Positions 1 through 5,209 of a stretch of DNA of 5,406 nucleotides are shown piece after piece; position 1 is the first letter of the stretch, and each line of letters starts with the position of its first letter. Location: contig NZ_CAAFUQ010000032.1 of the NCBI RefSeq assembly GCF_900766215.1, positions 1 to 5,406 on the forward strand, given 5' to 3'. The translations under genes were made by a program, and so were the position numbers. The notes below the pieces were generated by a model that was not told where the DNA came from, did not search any database, and saw only the letters and a list, made by a program, of their open reading frames with translations. This DNA comes from an uncultured Finegoldia sp. GTDB taxonomy: Bacteria > Bacillota > Clostridia > Tissierellales > Peptoniphilaceae.

Positions 1-5
1 CTGCG

Positions 6-23
6 ATTTCCCCTAGGGGAAAT
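6..23. repeat. Perfect 18-bp palindrome
   Basis: ATTTCCCCT followed directly by AGGGGAAAT forms a perfect inverted repeat with no spacer, containing the CCTAGG core. It lies inside the presumed IS end, beyond the inward-pointing terminator. It may be a protein-binding site or part of the element's end structure. The role is unknown. Confidence 0.6.
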
Positions 24-31
24 ATGAGGAC

Positions 32-68
32 AAAAAAACCAGAGACAAATATTTCTAAATGTCTCTGG
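32..68 (-). terminator. Intrinsic terminator, minus strand, inside the IS end
   Basis: CCAGAGAC (39-46) pairs perfectly with GTCTCTGG (61-68) around a 14-nt loop. On the minus strand the stem is followed by seven Ts (complement of 32-38). On the plus strand it is followed by TATAAAGTCC, so it works leftwards only. It is the second terminator met by transcripts leaving fba, and it probably shields the insertion sequence from outside transcription. Confidence 0.8.
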
Positions 69-121
69 TATAAAGTCCAACTTTTTGGGGTCACCTTACT
101 AACTGGGGGTTTTCTTCTTAC

Positions 122-154
122 AAAAAACCGAATCTAAATGAATAGACTCGGTTT
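122..154 (-). terminator. Intrinsic terminator of the fruK-fruA-fba operon
   Basis: The stem is formed by 126-135 and 144-153 with an 8-nt loop, and on the minus strand it is followed by six Ts. The single A/C mismatch seen on the plus strand becomes a G-U wobble in minus-strand RNA, so the stem is continuous only in that direction. It lies about 20 bp after the fba stop codon and closes the operon. Confidence 0.9.
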
Positions 155-172
155 GAATTTTGAATTTTTAAA

Positions 173-1039
173 TTAATTTGCTTTGTCGATTGATCCGAAA
201 ATTTCCATTTTTTCTTTTACTTTAGCTTTGATTGCTTCATAGCCAGGTTTCAAAACTTTTCTTGGATCGAATCCTTTCTTTTCTTTGTCTTTGTTTTCTT
301 CGAAGTATTTTCTAGTTTCTTCTGTAAATACAATTTGACATTCAGTGTTTACATTGATTTTGGATACTCCTAGGCTGATTGCTTCTTTTATCATATCAGT
401 TGGAATTCCTGTTCCACCATGAAGAACTAGAGGCATTTCACCGATTTCTCCTTTGATTTCTCCAAGAGCATTGAAGTCTAATCCTTTCCAGTTTTCAGGA
501 TAAACTCCATGGATATTACCAATTCCTGCTGCCAAGAAATCTATTCTCAATTCAGAAATTCTCTTGCATTCATTTTTGTCGGCGATTTCTCCTTGACCGA
601 TTACTCCGTCTTCTTCCCCACCGATTGAACCAACTTCTGCTTCAACGCTTATTCCTTTTGAATGAGCAAGTTCAACTATTTCTTTTGTTTTTTCTATATT
701 TTCATCAATTGGATATTTAGAACCATCAAACATAACTGACGTAAATCCTGCTTCGATACATTTTTTTGCACCTTCGAATGATCCGTGGTCTAAGTGGATT
801 GCTACAGGAACTGTTATGTTTAATTCTTCAATCATTCCTTTAACCATTCCTACTACTGTTTTGTATCCGCCCATATATTTTCCAGCGCCTTCGCTAACTC
901 CCAAAATAACTGGTGAGTTGTTTTCTTGTGCTGTTTCCAAAATAGCTTTAGTCCATTCCAAGTTGTTGATATTGAAATGACCTACTGCGTATTTTCCTTT
1001 TAATGCATCTTTTAACATTTTGTCTGCTGCTACTAACAT
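173..1039 (-). CDS. fba: Class II fructose-1,6-bisphosphate aldolase
   Basis: This cytoplasmic, zinc-dependent aldolase splits fructose-1,6-bisphosphate into glyceraldehyde-3-phosphate and dihydroxyacetone phosphate, and runs the reverse reaction in gluconeogenesis. The 288-residue protein is full length for the family and resembles Bacillus FbaA throughout (GVSEGAG, MGGYKTVV, GFTSVMFD, VSKINVNTE). Visible key residues are the catalytic Asp84 and zinc ligand His85 in IHLDHG, Glu135 in VEAEVGS, His177 in GNIHGVY and His207 in LVLHGGTG. The ATG start is set by an AAGGAGG ribosome site (1045-1051) five bases upstream. It is the last gene of the fru operon, 52 bp after fruA, and consumes the product of FruK. 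An extended -10 motif in that gap suggests it can also be expressed without fructose induction. Nothing looks broken. Confidence 0.96.
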   Translation of the reverse strand: MLVAADKMLKDALKGKYAVGHFNINNLEWTKAILETAQENNSPVILGVSEGAGKYMGGYKTVVGMVKGMIEELNITVPVAIHLDHGSFEGAKKCIEAGFTSVMFDGSKYPIDENIEKTKEIVELAHSKGISVEAEVGSIGGEEDGVIGQGEIADKNECKRISELRIDFLAAGIGNIHGVYPENWKGLDFNALGEIKGEIGEMPLVLHGGTGIPTDMIKEAISLGVSKINVNTECQIVFTEETRKYFEENKDKEKKGFDPRKVLKPGYEAIKAKVKEKMEIFGSIDKAN

Positions 1040-1082
1040 AATTTCCTCCTTGAAAATTTGAAAATTTGTAAATTACAATAAT

Positions 1083-1091
1083 ATTATAACA
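1083..1091 (-). promoter_or_regulatory. Possible internal promoter for fba (extended -10)
   Basis: The minus strand reads TGTTATAAT in the 52-bp gap between fruA and fba, an exact TG-N-TATAAT extended -10. No good -35 is found: GGAAAC lies at the 17-nt spacing. Extended -10 promoters can manage without one. A start near 1076 would give a leader of about 37 nt carrying the AAGGAGG site. In such AT-rich DNA a chance match is possible. Confidence 0.4.
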
Positions 1092-2963
1092 TTATTCTGC
1101 TTTTTGTTTCCACAATCCATAAATGATTGCTGAAACCAATGATCCAACCGCTACGGATAATACGAAGAACAATGCTTTGTCTACAGATTCCATAGCTGGT
1201 AAAATGAATATTCCTCCGTGTGGTGCTGGAGATTTTACTTCAAATGCTTGTGTAAGTCCACCTGCAATTGCACTACCGATTACAGATGATACAATCACTC
1301 TCAATGGATCTTTTGCTGCAAAAGGAATCGCTCCTTCTGTGATAAATGATGCACCCAAAATATAGTTAGTGACTGCTGATTTCTTTTCTTTTTCGTCAAA
1401 TTTATTTTTAAATAAACTAGATGCTAAAGCTATTGCAAGTGGTGCAACCATTCCTCCAGCCATTGTAGCTGCCATAAAAGCACCATTACCAGTATCTGTG
1501 AATACTCCTATTGAGAAAGTGTAACTTGCTTTGTTAACAGGACCACCCATGTCCACACTCATCATCGCTCCGAGCAAAGCTCCAAGTAAAATTGAGTTTG
1601 TAGTTCCCATGTTTGCCAAAAATCCGTTGATTGCTTTGTTAATTGTAGTAAACACTGGAGATATTACGAAAATCATACCCAAAGATGTTAATAGCAATCC
1701 AAATACCGGGAAGATTAACATTGGTTTAGTCCCTTCAAGTGATTTTGGAAGATTTCTAGTAATTTTCTTCAAAAATAAAATAACATAACCTGCTAAGAAA
1801 CCACCTAACAGTCCTCCCAAAAATCCTGCGCCTTGTCCTGCAATGAAACCTGCAACCATACCAGGCATTAACGCCGGTCTATCTCCAATACTCATAGCAA
1901 TGTATCCTGCCAAAATCGGAATCAAGAATCCAAACGCTGCTTTTCCACCTACGGAGAATAAATTGTAAATTGGTGAAGTATCTGAGAAAAATCTTTCAAC
2001 CAAGAATGACAACGCCAATAAAATTCCACCGCCAACTACAAATGGTAACATATGACTAACGCCATTCATAATATCTTGGTATAATTTTGATTTCCAATTT
2101 GTCGTTTCTTCTTCAACTTCTTTTGAATCCGATTCATCTGCGTGATAAATCTTCGCTTTGCCGTCTACTATTTTTTCAATCAAATCTTTTGGATTTCTAA
2201 TTGCATCGGAAACCGGACACTCAATTACATTTTTGCCATTAAAACGTGCAGTTTCTACTTTTCTATCCGCAGCTATAATAATTCCCGTAGATTTTTCGAT
2301 ATCATCAGCTGTTAATTTGTTCTTAACACCATCAGATCCGTTTGTTTCTACCTTGATGTCAACTCCCATTTTAGATGCTTGTTCCTTCAAAGCTTCTTCT
2401 GCCATATAAGTGTGTGCAATTCCCGTTGGACATGCAGTTACAGCTAGGACGAATGGTTTTTCTGTATAAATCGAGCTGGTTTCTACTGGTGCTACTTTCG
2501 GCTCAGATTCTTCTGCATAATCGTCAATAGTTTTGTAAACATCTTCTGGAGTTTCGCTAGATTTTAATCTATCGATAAATCCTTCTTTTAATAAAAGCTT
2601 GGACAATTTCGCCAAAGTTTCAATATGCATCTGGTTTTGTCCTTCAGTCGCTGCAATCATGAAAAATATATAAGTATCTTCTCCATCTAATGCTTCATAA
2701 TCCACGCCAGTTGTACTTCTAGCAAATACAATCGCAGGTTTATTCACTGCAGATGTTTTTGCGTGAGGCATAGCAACACCTTCTCCAAGTCCTGTTGAAG
2801 ATTCCAACTCTCTTTTCATAATTTCAGATCTAAATTTTAGTACGTCATTAATAACATTGTTTTCGTACAATTTTTCAATCATTTCATCTATAACATCTTT
2901 CTTTGTTGTAGATTTAAGATTCATGATCATTAGATCTTTTGAAAGCAAATCTTTAATTTCCAT
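1092..2963 (-). CDS. fruA: Fructose-specific PTS transporter, fused EIIA-EIIB-EIIC
   Basis: This membrane permease of the phosphotransferase system imports fructose while phosphorylating it to fructose-1-phosphate, using phosphate passed from HPr. The 623 residues hold three domains in the usual order. EIIA (about 1-150) has the phosphorylated His67 in GEGVAMPHAKT. EIIB (about 170-268) has the phosphocysteine Cys178 in AVTACPTGIAHTYMAEE. EIIC (about 295-620) is very hydrophobic, with SHMLPFVVGGG, MSVDMGGPVNKASY, ITEGAIPFAAKDP and PHGGIFILP. Acidic linkers at about 150-167 and 272-290 join the domains. The start codon overlaps the fruK stop by one base (TAATG on the minus strand), so translation is probably coupled. 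The ribosome site is a run of six Gs (complement of 2970-2975) inside the fruK tail. The length is typical for a three-domain FruA and all active-site residues are present. Confidence 0.96.
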   Translation of the reverse strand: MEIKDLLSKDLMIMNLKSTTKKDVIDEMIEKLYENNVINDVLKFRSEIMKRELESSTGLGEGVAMPHAKTSAVNKPAIVFARSTTGVDYEALDGEDTYIFFMIAATEGQNQMHIETLAKLSKLLLKEGFIDRLKSSETPEDVYKTIDDYAEESEPKVAPVETSSIYTEKPFVLAVTACPTGIAHTYMAEEALKEQASKMGVDIKVETNGSDGVKNKLTADDIEKSTGIIIAADRKVETARFNGKNVIECPVSDAIRNPKDLIEKIVDGKAKIYHADESDSKEVEEETTNWKSKLYQDIMNGVSHMLPFVVGGGILLALSFLVERFFSDTSPIYNLFSVGGKAAFGFLIPILAGYIAMSIGDRPALMPGMVAGFIAGQGAGFLGGLLGGFLAGYVILFLKKITRNLPKSLEGTKPMLIFPVFGLLLTSLGMIFVISPVFTTINKAINGFLANMGTTNSILLGALLGAMMSVDMGGPVNKASYTFSIGVFTDTGNGAFMAATMAGGMVAPLAIALASSLFKNKFDEKEKKSAVTNYILGASFITEGAIPFAAKDPLRVIVSSVIGSAIAGGLTQAFEVKSPAPHGGIFILPAMESVDKALFFVLSVAVGSLVSAIIYGLWKQKAE

Positions 2964-3877
2964 TATTTTCCCCCCATATTTATTATTTTTAATTTGCCAA
3001 AAATTTCATTTATTTGATCCTTTTCTCCCATATCATATGAGAAAACAGTCGCAGTCGCACTAGCCACAGCCATTTTGAACATATCTTCTTCACTCATTTC
3101 ATTCATATAAGCGTAGATAAATCCTGCAACCATACTATCTCCAGCGCCAACACTGTTGATAACTTCTCCTTTTACAATTGGAATGTAAAATGAATTATTT
3201 GCACTCACAAAAATCGCACCATCACTTCCCAAAGAACATATCACATGCTCTGCTTTTGGAATCATGGTCGATTTTATATACGAAATTATTTCTTCTTTTG
3301 AATTAAACTTGTCTCCGTAAATTTCTTCTAACTCCGCTTGATTAGGCTTTAATAATAAAGGATGATATCTCAAGCTTTTCAGTAATACATCTCCTGTTGT
3401 ATCCAATGTAAATCTTGTGTCTGGCGATAATTTCTTTATCATTTCAATGTAGATATCCTTGTCCATATTCTTAGCGACAGATCCTGAAAAAGATACAATT
3501 CCACCCTTTATTTTAGAAAGTTTTTCATAAAAATCTTCCAATTCTTGTTGTGAAATGTCTGGGCCTGGAGCATTGATTTCTGTCTCTGAATCCAGTTTCA
3601 GTTTTACATTTATCCTATTGTTATCCTCAATCTTAGTAAAATCGTGGAGAATTTCCATTTCATCCAATGATTTTTCAATGTAATCTCCTGTAAATCCTCC
3701 CAAAAATCCAATATTTTTGGATTCTACATCCAAATTATGCAGCAACTTGCTAACCATAATTCCTTTTCCGCCAGCGTAAAGTTCGATGACTTTCGCCCTG
3801 TTAGTTTCTTTAAATTTAAAATCATCCAATCGCATTATGTAATCGATAGATGGATTTAATGTAACTGTATAAATCAT
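2963..3877 (-). CDS. fruK: 1-phosphofructokinase (PfkB family)
   Basis: This cytoplasmic kinase converts fructose-1-phosphate, the product of FruA, to fructose-1,6-bisphosphate using ATP, and feeds the aldolase encoded last in the operon. The 304-residue length is normal. The N-terminus MIYTVTLNPSIDY, the sugar-contacting GGKG (37-40), INAPGPDIS (101-109), LLKPNQAEL (175-183) and SLGSDGA (215-221) all fit FruK. The C-terminal signature NSVGAGDSMVAGF (241-253) carries the catalytic base Asp247. One oddity is Met41 in GGKGIMVS, where the family nearly always has Asn. LacC (tagatose-6-phosphate kinase) is the closest alternative, but adjacency to fruA and the INAPGP motif favour FruK. It is the first gene of the operon. 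The ATG is preceded by AGGTGA (complement of 3882-3887) at close spacing. Confidence 0.95.
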   Translation of the reverse strand: MIYTVTLNPSIDYIMRLDDFKFKETNRAKVIELYAGGKGIMVSKLLHNLDVESKNIGFLGGFTGDYIEKSLDEMEILHDFTKIEDNNRINVKLKLDSETEINAPGPDISQQELEDFYEKLSKIKGGIVSFSGSVAKNMDKDIYIEMIKKLSPDTRFTLDTTGDVLLKSLRYHPLLLKPNQAELEEIYGDKFNSKEEIISYIKSTMIPKAEHVICSLGSDGAIFVSANNSFYIPIVKGEVINSVGAGDSMVAGFIYAYMNEMSEEDMFKMAVASATATVFSYDMGEKDQINEIFGKLKIINMGGK

Positions 3878-3895
3878 ATAATCACCTAATTATAT
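3876..3895 (-). promoter_or_regulatory. Inverted repeat over the fruK ribosome site and -10-like sequence
   Basis: ATATAAT (3876-3882) and ATTATAT (3889-3895) form a perfect 7-6-7 inverted repeat. The six-base centre is the core of the fruK Shine-Dalgarno sequence, and the right arm holds a minus-strand TATAAT (3889-3894). It could be an operator, or a weak mRNA hairpin that presents or hides the ribosome site. If that TATAAT were the real -10, transcription would start almost in the ribosome site. The true fru promoter is therefore uncertain, and no convincing -35 was found. Confidence 0.35.
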
Positions 3896-3903
3896 ATACC
3901 CAT

Positions 3904-3932
3904 TTGACACATTAATAAAAAGATAAGACAAT
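3904..3932 (+). promoter_or_regulatory. Probable promoter of the maf operon
   Basis: TTGACA (3904-3909) is an exact -35. Seventeen bases on is GACAAT (3927-3932), a four-of-six match to the -10. A start near 3939 would leave a leader of only about 9 nt ahead of the ATG, so either the leader is very short or another -10 is used. The -35 is strong and the -10 weak. Confidence 0.45.
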
Positions 3933-3947
3933 ATATTTGGTGATAAA

Positions 3948-4586
3948 ATGAAATACGTAAAAAATGTTTCGAAAATTGGGAAATTAGATGAATTTACTAA
4001 TGTGATTTTGGTTAGCAAATCTCCAAGAAGAAACGAATTATTAAAAAATATTTGTGAATTTGAAAGCACTTCAACAGACATTGACGAAAGAAAAATCGAA
4101 CAATCGGCTAACGAAAAATATAAAGACCGTGAAATAATTGAAAAATTAGCGCTTTCTTGTTGTGAAATATCCAAAGCAAAAATCATGCCCTTGGATTTGA
4201 AATATGATACACTTTACATTGCATCAGATACAATAGTAATAAACGATGGAAAAATTTTGAATAAACCAAAAGATTACGACGATGCTTTTAAAATGCTTAC
4301 ATCTTATCTTGGAAAAGTTCACACAGTTGTGACATCTGTTTGTTTGAAATCAAAAAATTACGAAGAAATATTCTACACTTTCAGTAATGTAAAATTTTCA
4401 GATAAAACAGATAAAAATATCCAATTAATCAAAGAATACATCGACGAATGCACAGTTTACGACAAAGCTGGTGCGTACGGAATCCAGGATTTAAATCCAG
4501 TTCTTATAGAATACATCGAAGGTGATTTGAACACAATTATAGGTCTTCCTGTCAGTGAAATTAACAAAAGGATTTGCAAAAATTAA
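3948..4586 (+). CDS. maf: Maf-family nucleoside triphosphate pyrophosphatase (dTTP/UTP type)
   Basis: Maf proteins are cytoplasmic house-cleaning enzymes that hydrolyse canonical and modified nucleoside triphosphates to monophosphates and pyrophosphate. The YhdE subfamily acts on dTTP, UTP and modified uridine triphosphates. Family motifs are all present: ILVSKSPRRNELL (20-32), IASDTIV with the conserved Asp94, LNKPKDYDDAFKML (104-117), GKVHTVVTSV (122-131), DKAGAYGIQD (172-181) and IIGLPVSEI (197-205). The DKAGAYGIQ form marks the dTTP/UTP subfamily rather than the m7GTP (YceF) one. The protein has 212 residues, because about 18 extra residues precede the usual N-terminus. A GTG at 4002 would give the standard start but has no ribosome site, while the chosen ATG has GGTGA at 3939-3943. 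It is divergent from fruK and coupled to the DUF523 gene downstream. Confidence 0.92.
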   Translation: MKYVKNVSKIGKLDEFTNVILVSKSPRRNELLKNICEFESTSTDIDERKIEQSANEKYKDREIIEKLALSCCEISKAKIMPLDLKYDTLYIASDTIVINDGKILNKPKDYDDAFKMLTSYLGKVHTVVTSVCLKSKNYEEIFYTFSNVKFSDKTDKNIQLIKEYIDECTVYDKAGAYGIQDLNPVLIEYIEGDLNTIIGLPVSEINKRICKN

Positions 4587-4591
4587 AGGAG
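4585..4591 (+). promoter_or_regulatory. Ribosome binding site that fixes the DUF523 start
   Basis: AAAGGAG lies six bases before the ATG at 4598, and its first two As are the end of the maf TAA stop (4584-4586). Terminating maf ribosomes would be released on this site, which implies translational coupling. It also excludes the upstream in-frame TTG at 4574, which has no such site. Confidence 0.85.
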
Positions 4592-4597
4592 ACAAAT

Positions 4598-5035
4598 ATG
4601 CAAAATGTTTTAATTAGCGCTTGTTTATTAGGAGTTGATTGTAAATACAACGGTTCTAATAATAAACTAGACGAAGAAACTATCAATTTACTAAAAGAAA
4701 AATACAATTTAATTCCAGTATGCCCAGAAATTATGGGCGGAATGCCAACTCCAAGAAATCCCGTTGAAATTATGGATGGAAAAGTTTTTGATTATGATGG
4801 AGAAGAATTCACAAAAGAGTTTGAAAAAGGAAGCGATGAAGTGTTAAAACTTGCCAAGTTATACTATGCTACAATTGCCATCTTAAAAGAAAATTCTCCA
4901 TCATGTGGATCGAATTACATTTACGATGGAACTTTCAATCATCAAAAAATAAAAGGCATGGGGATTGCTGCTCACAAACTTTCAAAAGAAAATATAAAAT
5001 TATTTAGCGAAGAAAATGTTAAAATATTACTGTAA
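4598..5035 (+). CDS. DUF523 (YbbK/TudS-like) protein, probable 2-thiouracil desulfidase
   Basis: DUF523 proteins include TudS, an iron-sulfur enzyme that removes sulfur from 2-thiouracil to give uracil. The 145-residue product is a full-length single-domain member. Diagnostic motifs are LISACLLGVDCKYNG (5-19), PVCPEIMGGMPTPRNPVEI (40-58), AILKENSPSCG (94-104) and GMGIAAHKL (120-128). Cys9, Cys42 and Cys103 are the expected ligands of the [4Fe-4S] cluster, and Cys15 is also conserved in many members. There is no C-terminal DUF1722 domain, so it is not the RudS type. I chose the ATG at 4598 because of the strong AAAGGAG site. An in-frame TTG at 4574 would add eight residues that lie outside the family. 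It forms an operon with maf. The family is certain, but the substrate is inferred from characterised relatives. Confidence 0.9.
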   Translation: MQNVLISACLLGVDCKYNGSNNKLDEETINLLKEKYNLIPVCPEIMGGMPTPRNPVEIMDGKVFDYDGEEFTKEFEKGSDEVLKLAKLYYATIAILKENSPSCGSNYIYDGTFNHQKIKGMGIAAHKLSKENIKLFSEENVKILL

Positions 5036-5073
5036 AATATAAAAATATTACTATTTGTTTGATTTTTTTAATT

Positions 5074-5088
5074 TGATAATCATTTTTA
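5074..5088 (+). promoter_or_regulatory. Fur-box-like site upstream of the -35
   Basis: TGATAATCATTTTTA matches 12 of the 14 fixed positions of the 7-1-7 Fur box (TGATAATNATTATCA). It lies directly upstream of the TTGACA at 5090. AT-rich DNA makes partial matches common, but a second equally good site lies on the other side of the promoter. Confidence 0.4.
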
Positions 5089-5089
5089 G

Positions 5090-5117
5090 TTGACAAATTA
5101 AAATATCGTAGTATAAT
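5090..5117 (+). promoter_or_regulatory. Strong sigma-A-type promoter
   Basis: There is an exact TTGACA (5090-5095) and an exact TATAAT (5112-5117) with a 16-nt spacer, preceded by an AT-rich stretch. Transcription should start near 5124. No protein gene lies downstream on this strand before the terminators at 5173-5246. The promoter therefore serves a short RNA or has been separated from its gene. Confidence 0.8.
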
Positions 5118-5131
5118 GATAATAGATATCA
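5117..5131 (+). promoter_or_regulatory. Fur-box-like operator overlapping the -10 and start site
   Basis: TGATAATAGATATCA matches 12 of 14 fixed positions of the 7-1-7 Fur box and has TGATA/TATCA as symmetric outer arms. It starts on the last base of the -10 and covers the predicted transcription start, a classic repressor position. The sequence shifted six bases left (5111-5125) is an 11 of 14 match to a PerR box, so the exact Fur-family regulator cannot be fixed. Confidence 0.45.
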
Positions 5132-5209
5132 ATTTATATCAAACAAACCCCTTGTAAGATAAAATTGTACTTAAAAGATCACGGCTACCCCTAAAGCCGT
5201 GATTTTTTC
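5124..5209 (+). ncRNA. Candidate Fur-regulated small RNA with C-rich motifs
   Basis: The promoter at 5090-5117 and the terminator at 5173-5208 define an RNA of about 85 nt. It contains no ATG. The only early TTG (5152) is followed at once by a stop, so it is very unlikely to encode protein. A small 5' stem-loop forms between GATAT (5125-5129) and ATATC (5136-5140). An unpaired linker carries ACCCCT at 5147-5152, and the terminator loop carries a second ACCCCT at 5187-5192. Exposed C-runs that pair with G-rich ribosome sites are typical of Gram-positive regulatory RNAs. Among the Fur-repressed ones are B. subtilis FsrA and S. aureus IsrR, which spare iron by silencing iron-enzyme mRNAs. No sequence homology is claimed, only shared design. 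The alternative is an iron-regulated promoter whose gene was displaced by the IS200-like element. Confidence 0.45.
5173..5208 (+). terminator. Strong intrinsic terminator ending the candidate small RNA
   Basis: ATCACGGCT (5178-5186) pairs perfectly with AGCCGTGAT (5195-5203) around an 8-nt loop ACCCCTAA. Upstream As at 5173-5176 can pair with the downstream T-run. Six Ts follow on the plus strand. The minus-strand side has only CTTTT, so the plus direction is favoured. It could instead be an end hairpin of the neighbouring IS200-like element. Confidence 0.85.

Larger units (their letters stand above)
1..98. mobile_element. Probable end of an IS3-family (IS150-group) insertion sequence, running off the left edge
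   Basis: Read on the minus strand, 75-93 gives TGACCCCAAAAAGTTGGAC. This has the layout of IS150-group terminal inverted repeats, where a TG, a C-run, an A/T run and GTTGGAC lie a few bases in from the tip. From that memory-based comparison the tip falls near 95-100 and the element extends leftwards out of the window. No transposase can be recognised in the 98 visible bases, so I cannot say whether this is the left or right end. A minus-strand terminator (32-68) just inside the end would stop transcripts entering from the fru operon, which suits an IS end. It could also be a solo remnant. Family assignment rests on the terminal repeat alone. Confidence 0.5.
5054..5147. repeat. 10-bp inverted repeat flanking the Fur-like promoter
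   Basis: TTTGTTTGAT (5054-5063) and ATCAAACAAA (5138-5147) are perfect reverse complements 74 nt apart. They enclose both Fur-box-like sites and the promoter. The right copy lies in the predicted RNA just before the first ACCCCT. The match may be chance in AT-rich DNA. Confidence 0.4.

Noticed and set aside
1..27. Possible C-terminal tail of an IS3 OrfB reading rightwards to the TGA at 25-27
   Set aside because: Only eight codons are visible and they match no transposase tail I recognise. The other two frames are equally uninformative.
1123..3063. Several 68-85 residue open frames on the plus strand inside fruA and at the fruA/fruK junction
   Set aside because: They are shadows of strongly supported minus-strand genes, without ribosome sites or domain signals.
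3901..3947. CcpA cre site for carbon catabolite control of the fru operon
   Set aside because: No stretch in the divergent intergenic region fits the cre consensus with its central CG.
3890..4186. 98-residue open frame on the minus strand opposite maf
   Set aside because: It is antisense to the well-supported maf gene, has no ribosome site, and its peptide matches no family I know.
4574..4597. TTG start giving an eight-residue N-terminal extension of the DUF523 protein
   Set aside because: It overlaps the end of maf, has no ribosome site, and the added residues lie outside the family. The ATG at 4598 has AAAGGAG at ideal spacing.
5021..5052. Direct repeat AAAATATTACT at 5021 and 5042
   Set aside because: It is short, purely AT-rich and partly coding. 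Two copies are expected by chance in this composition.
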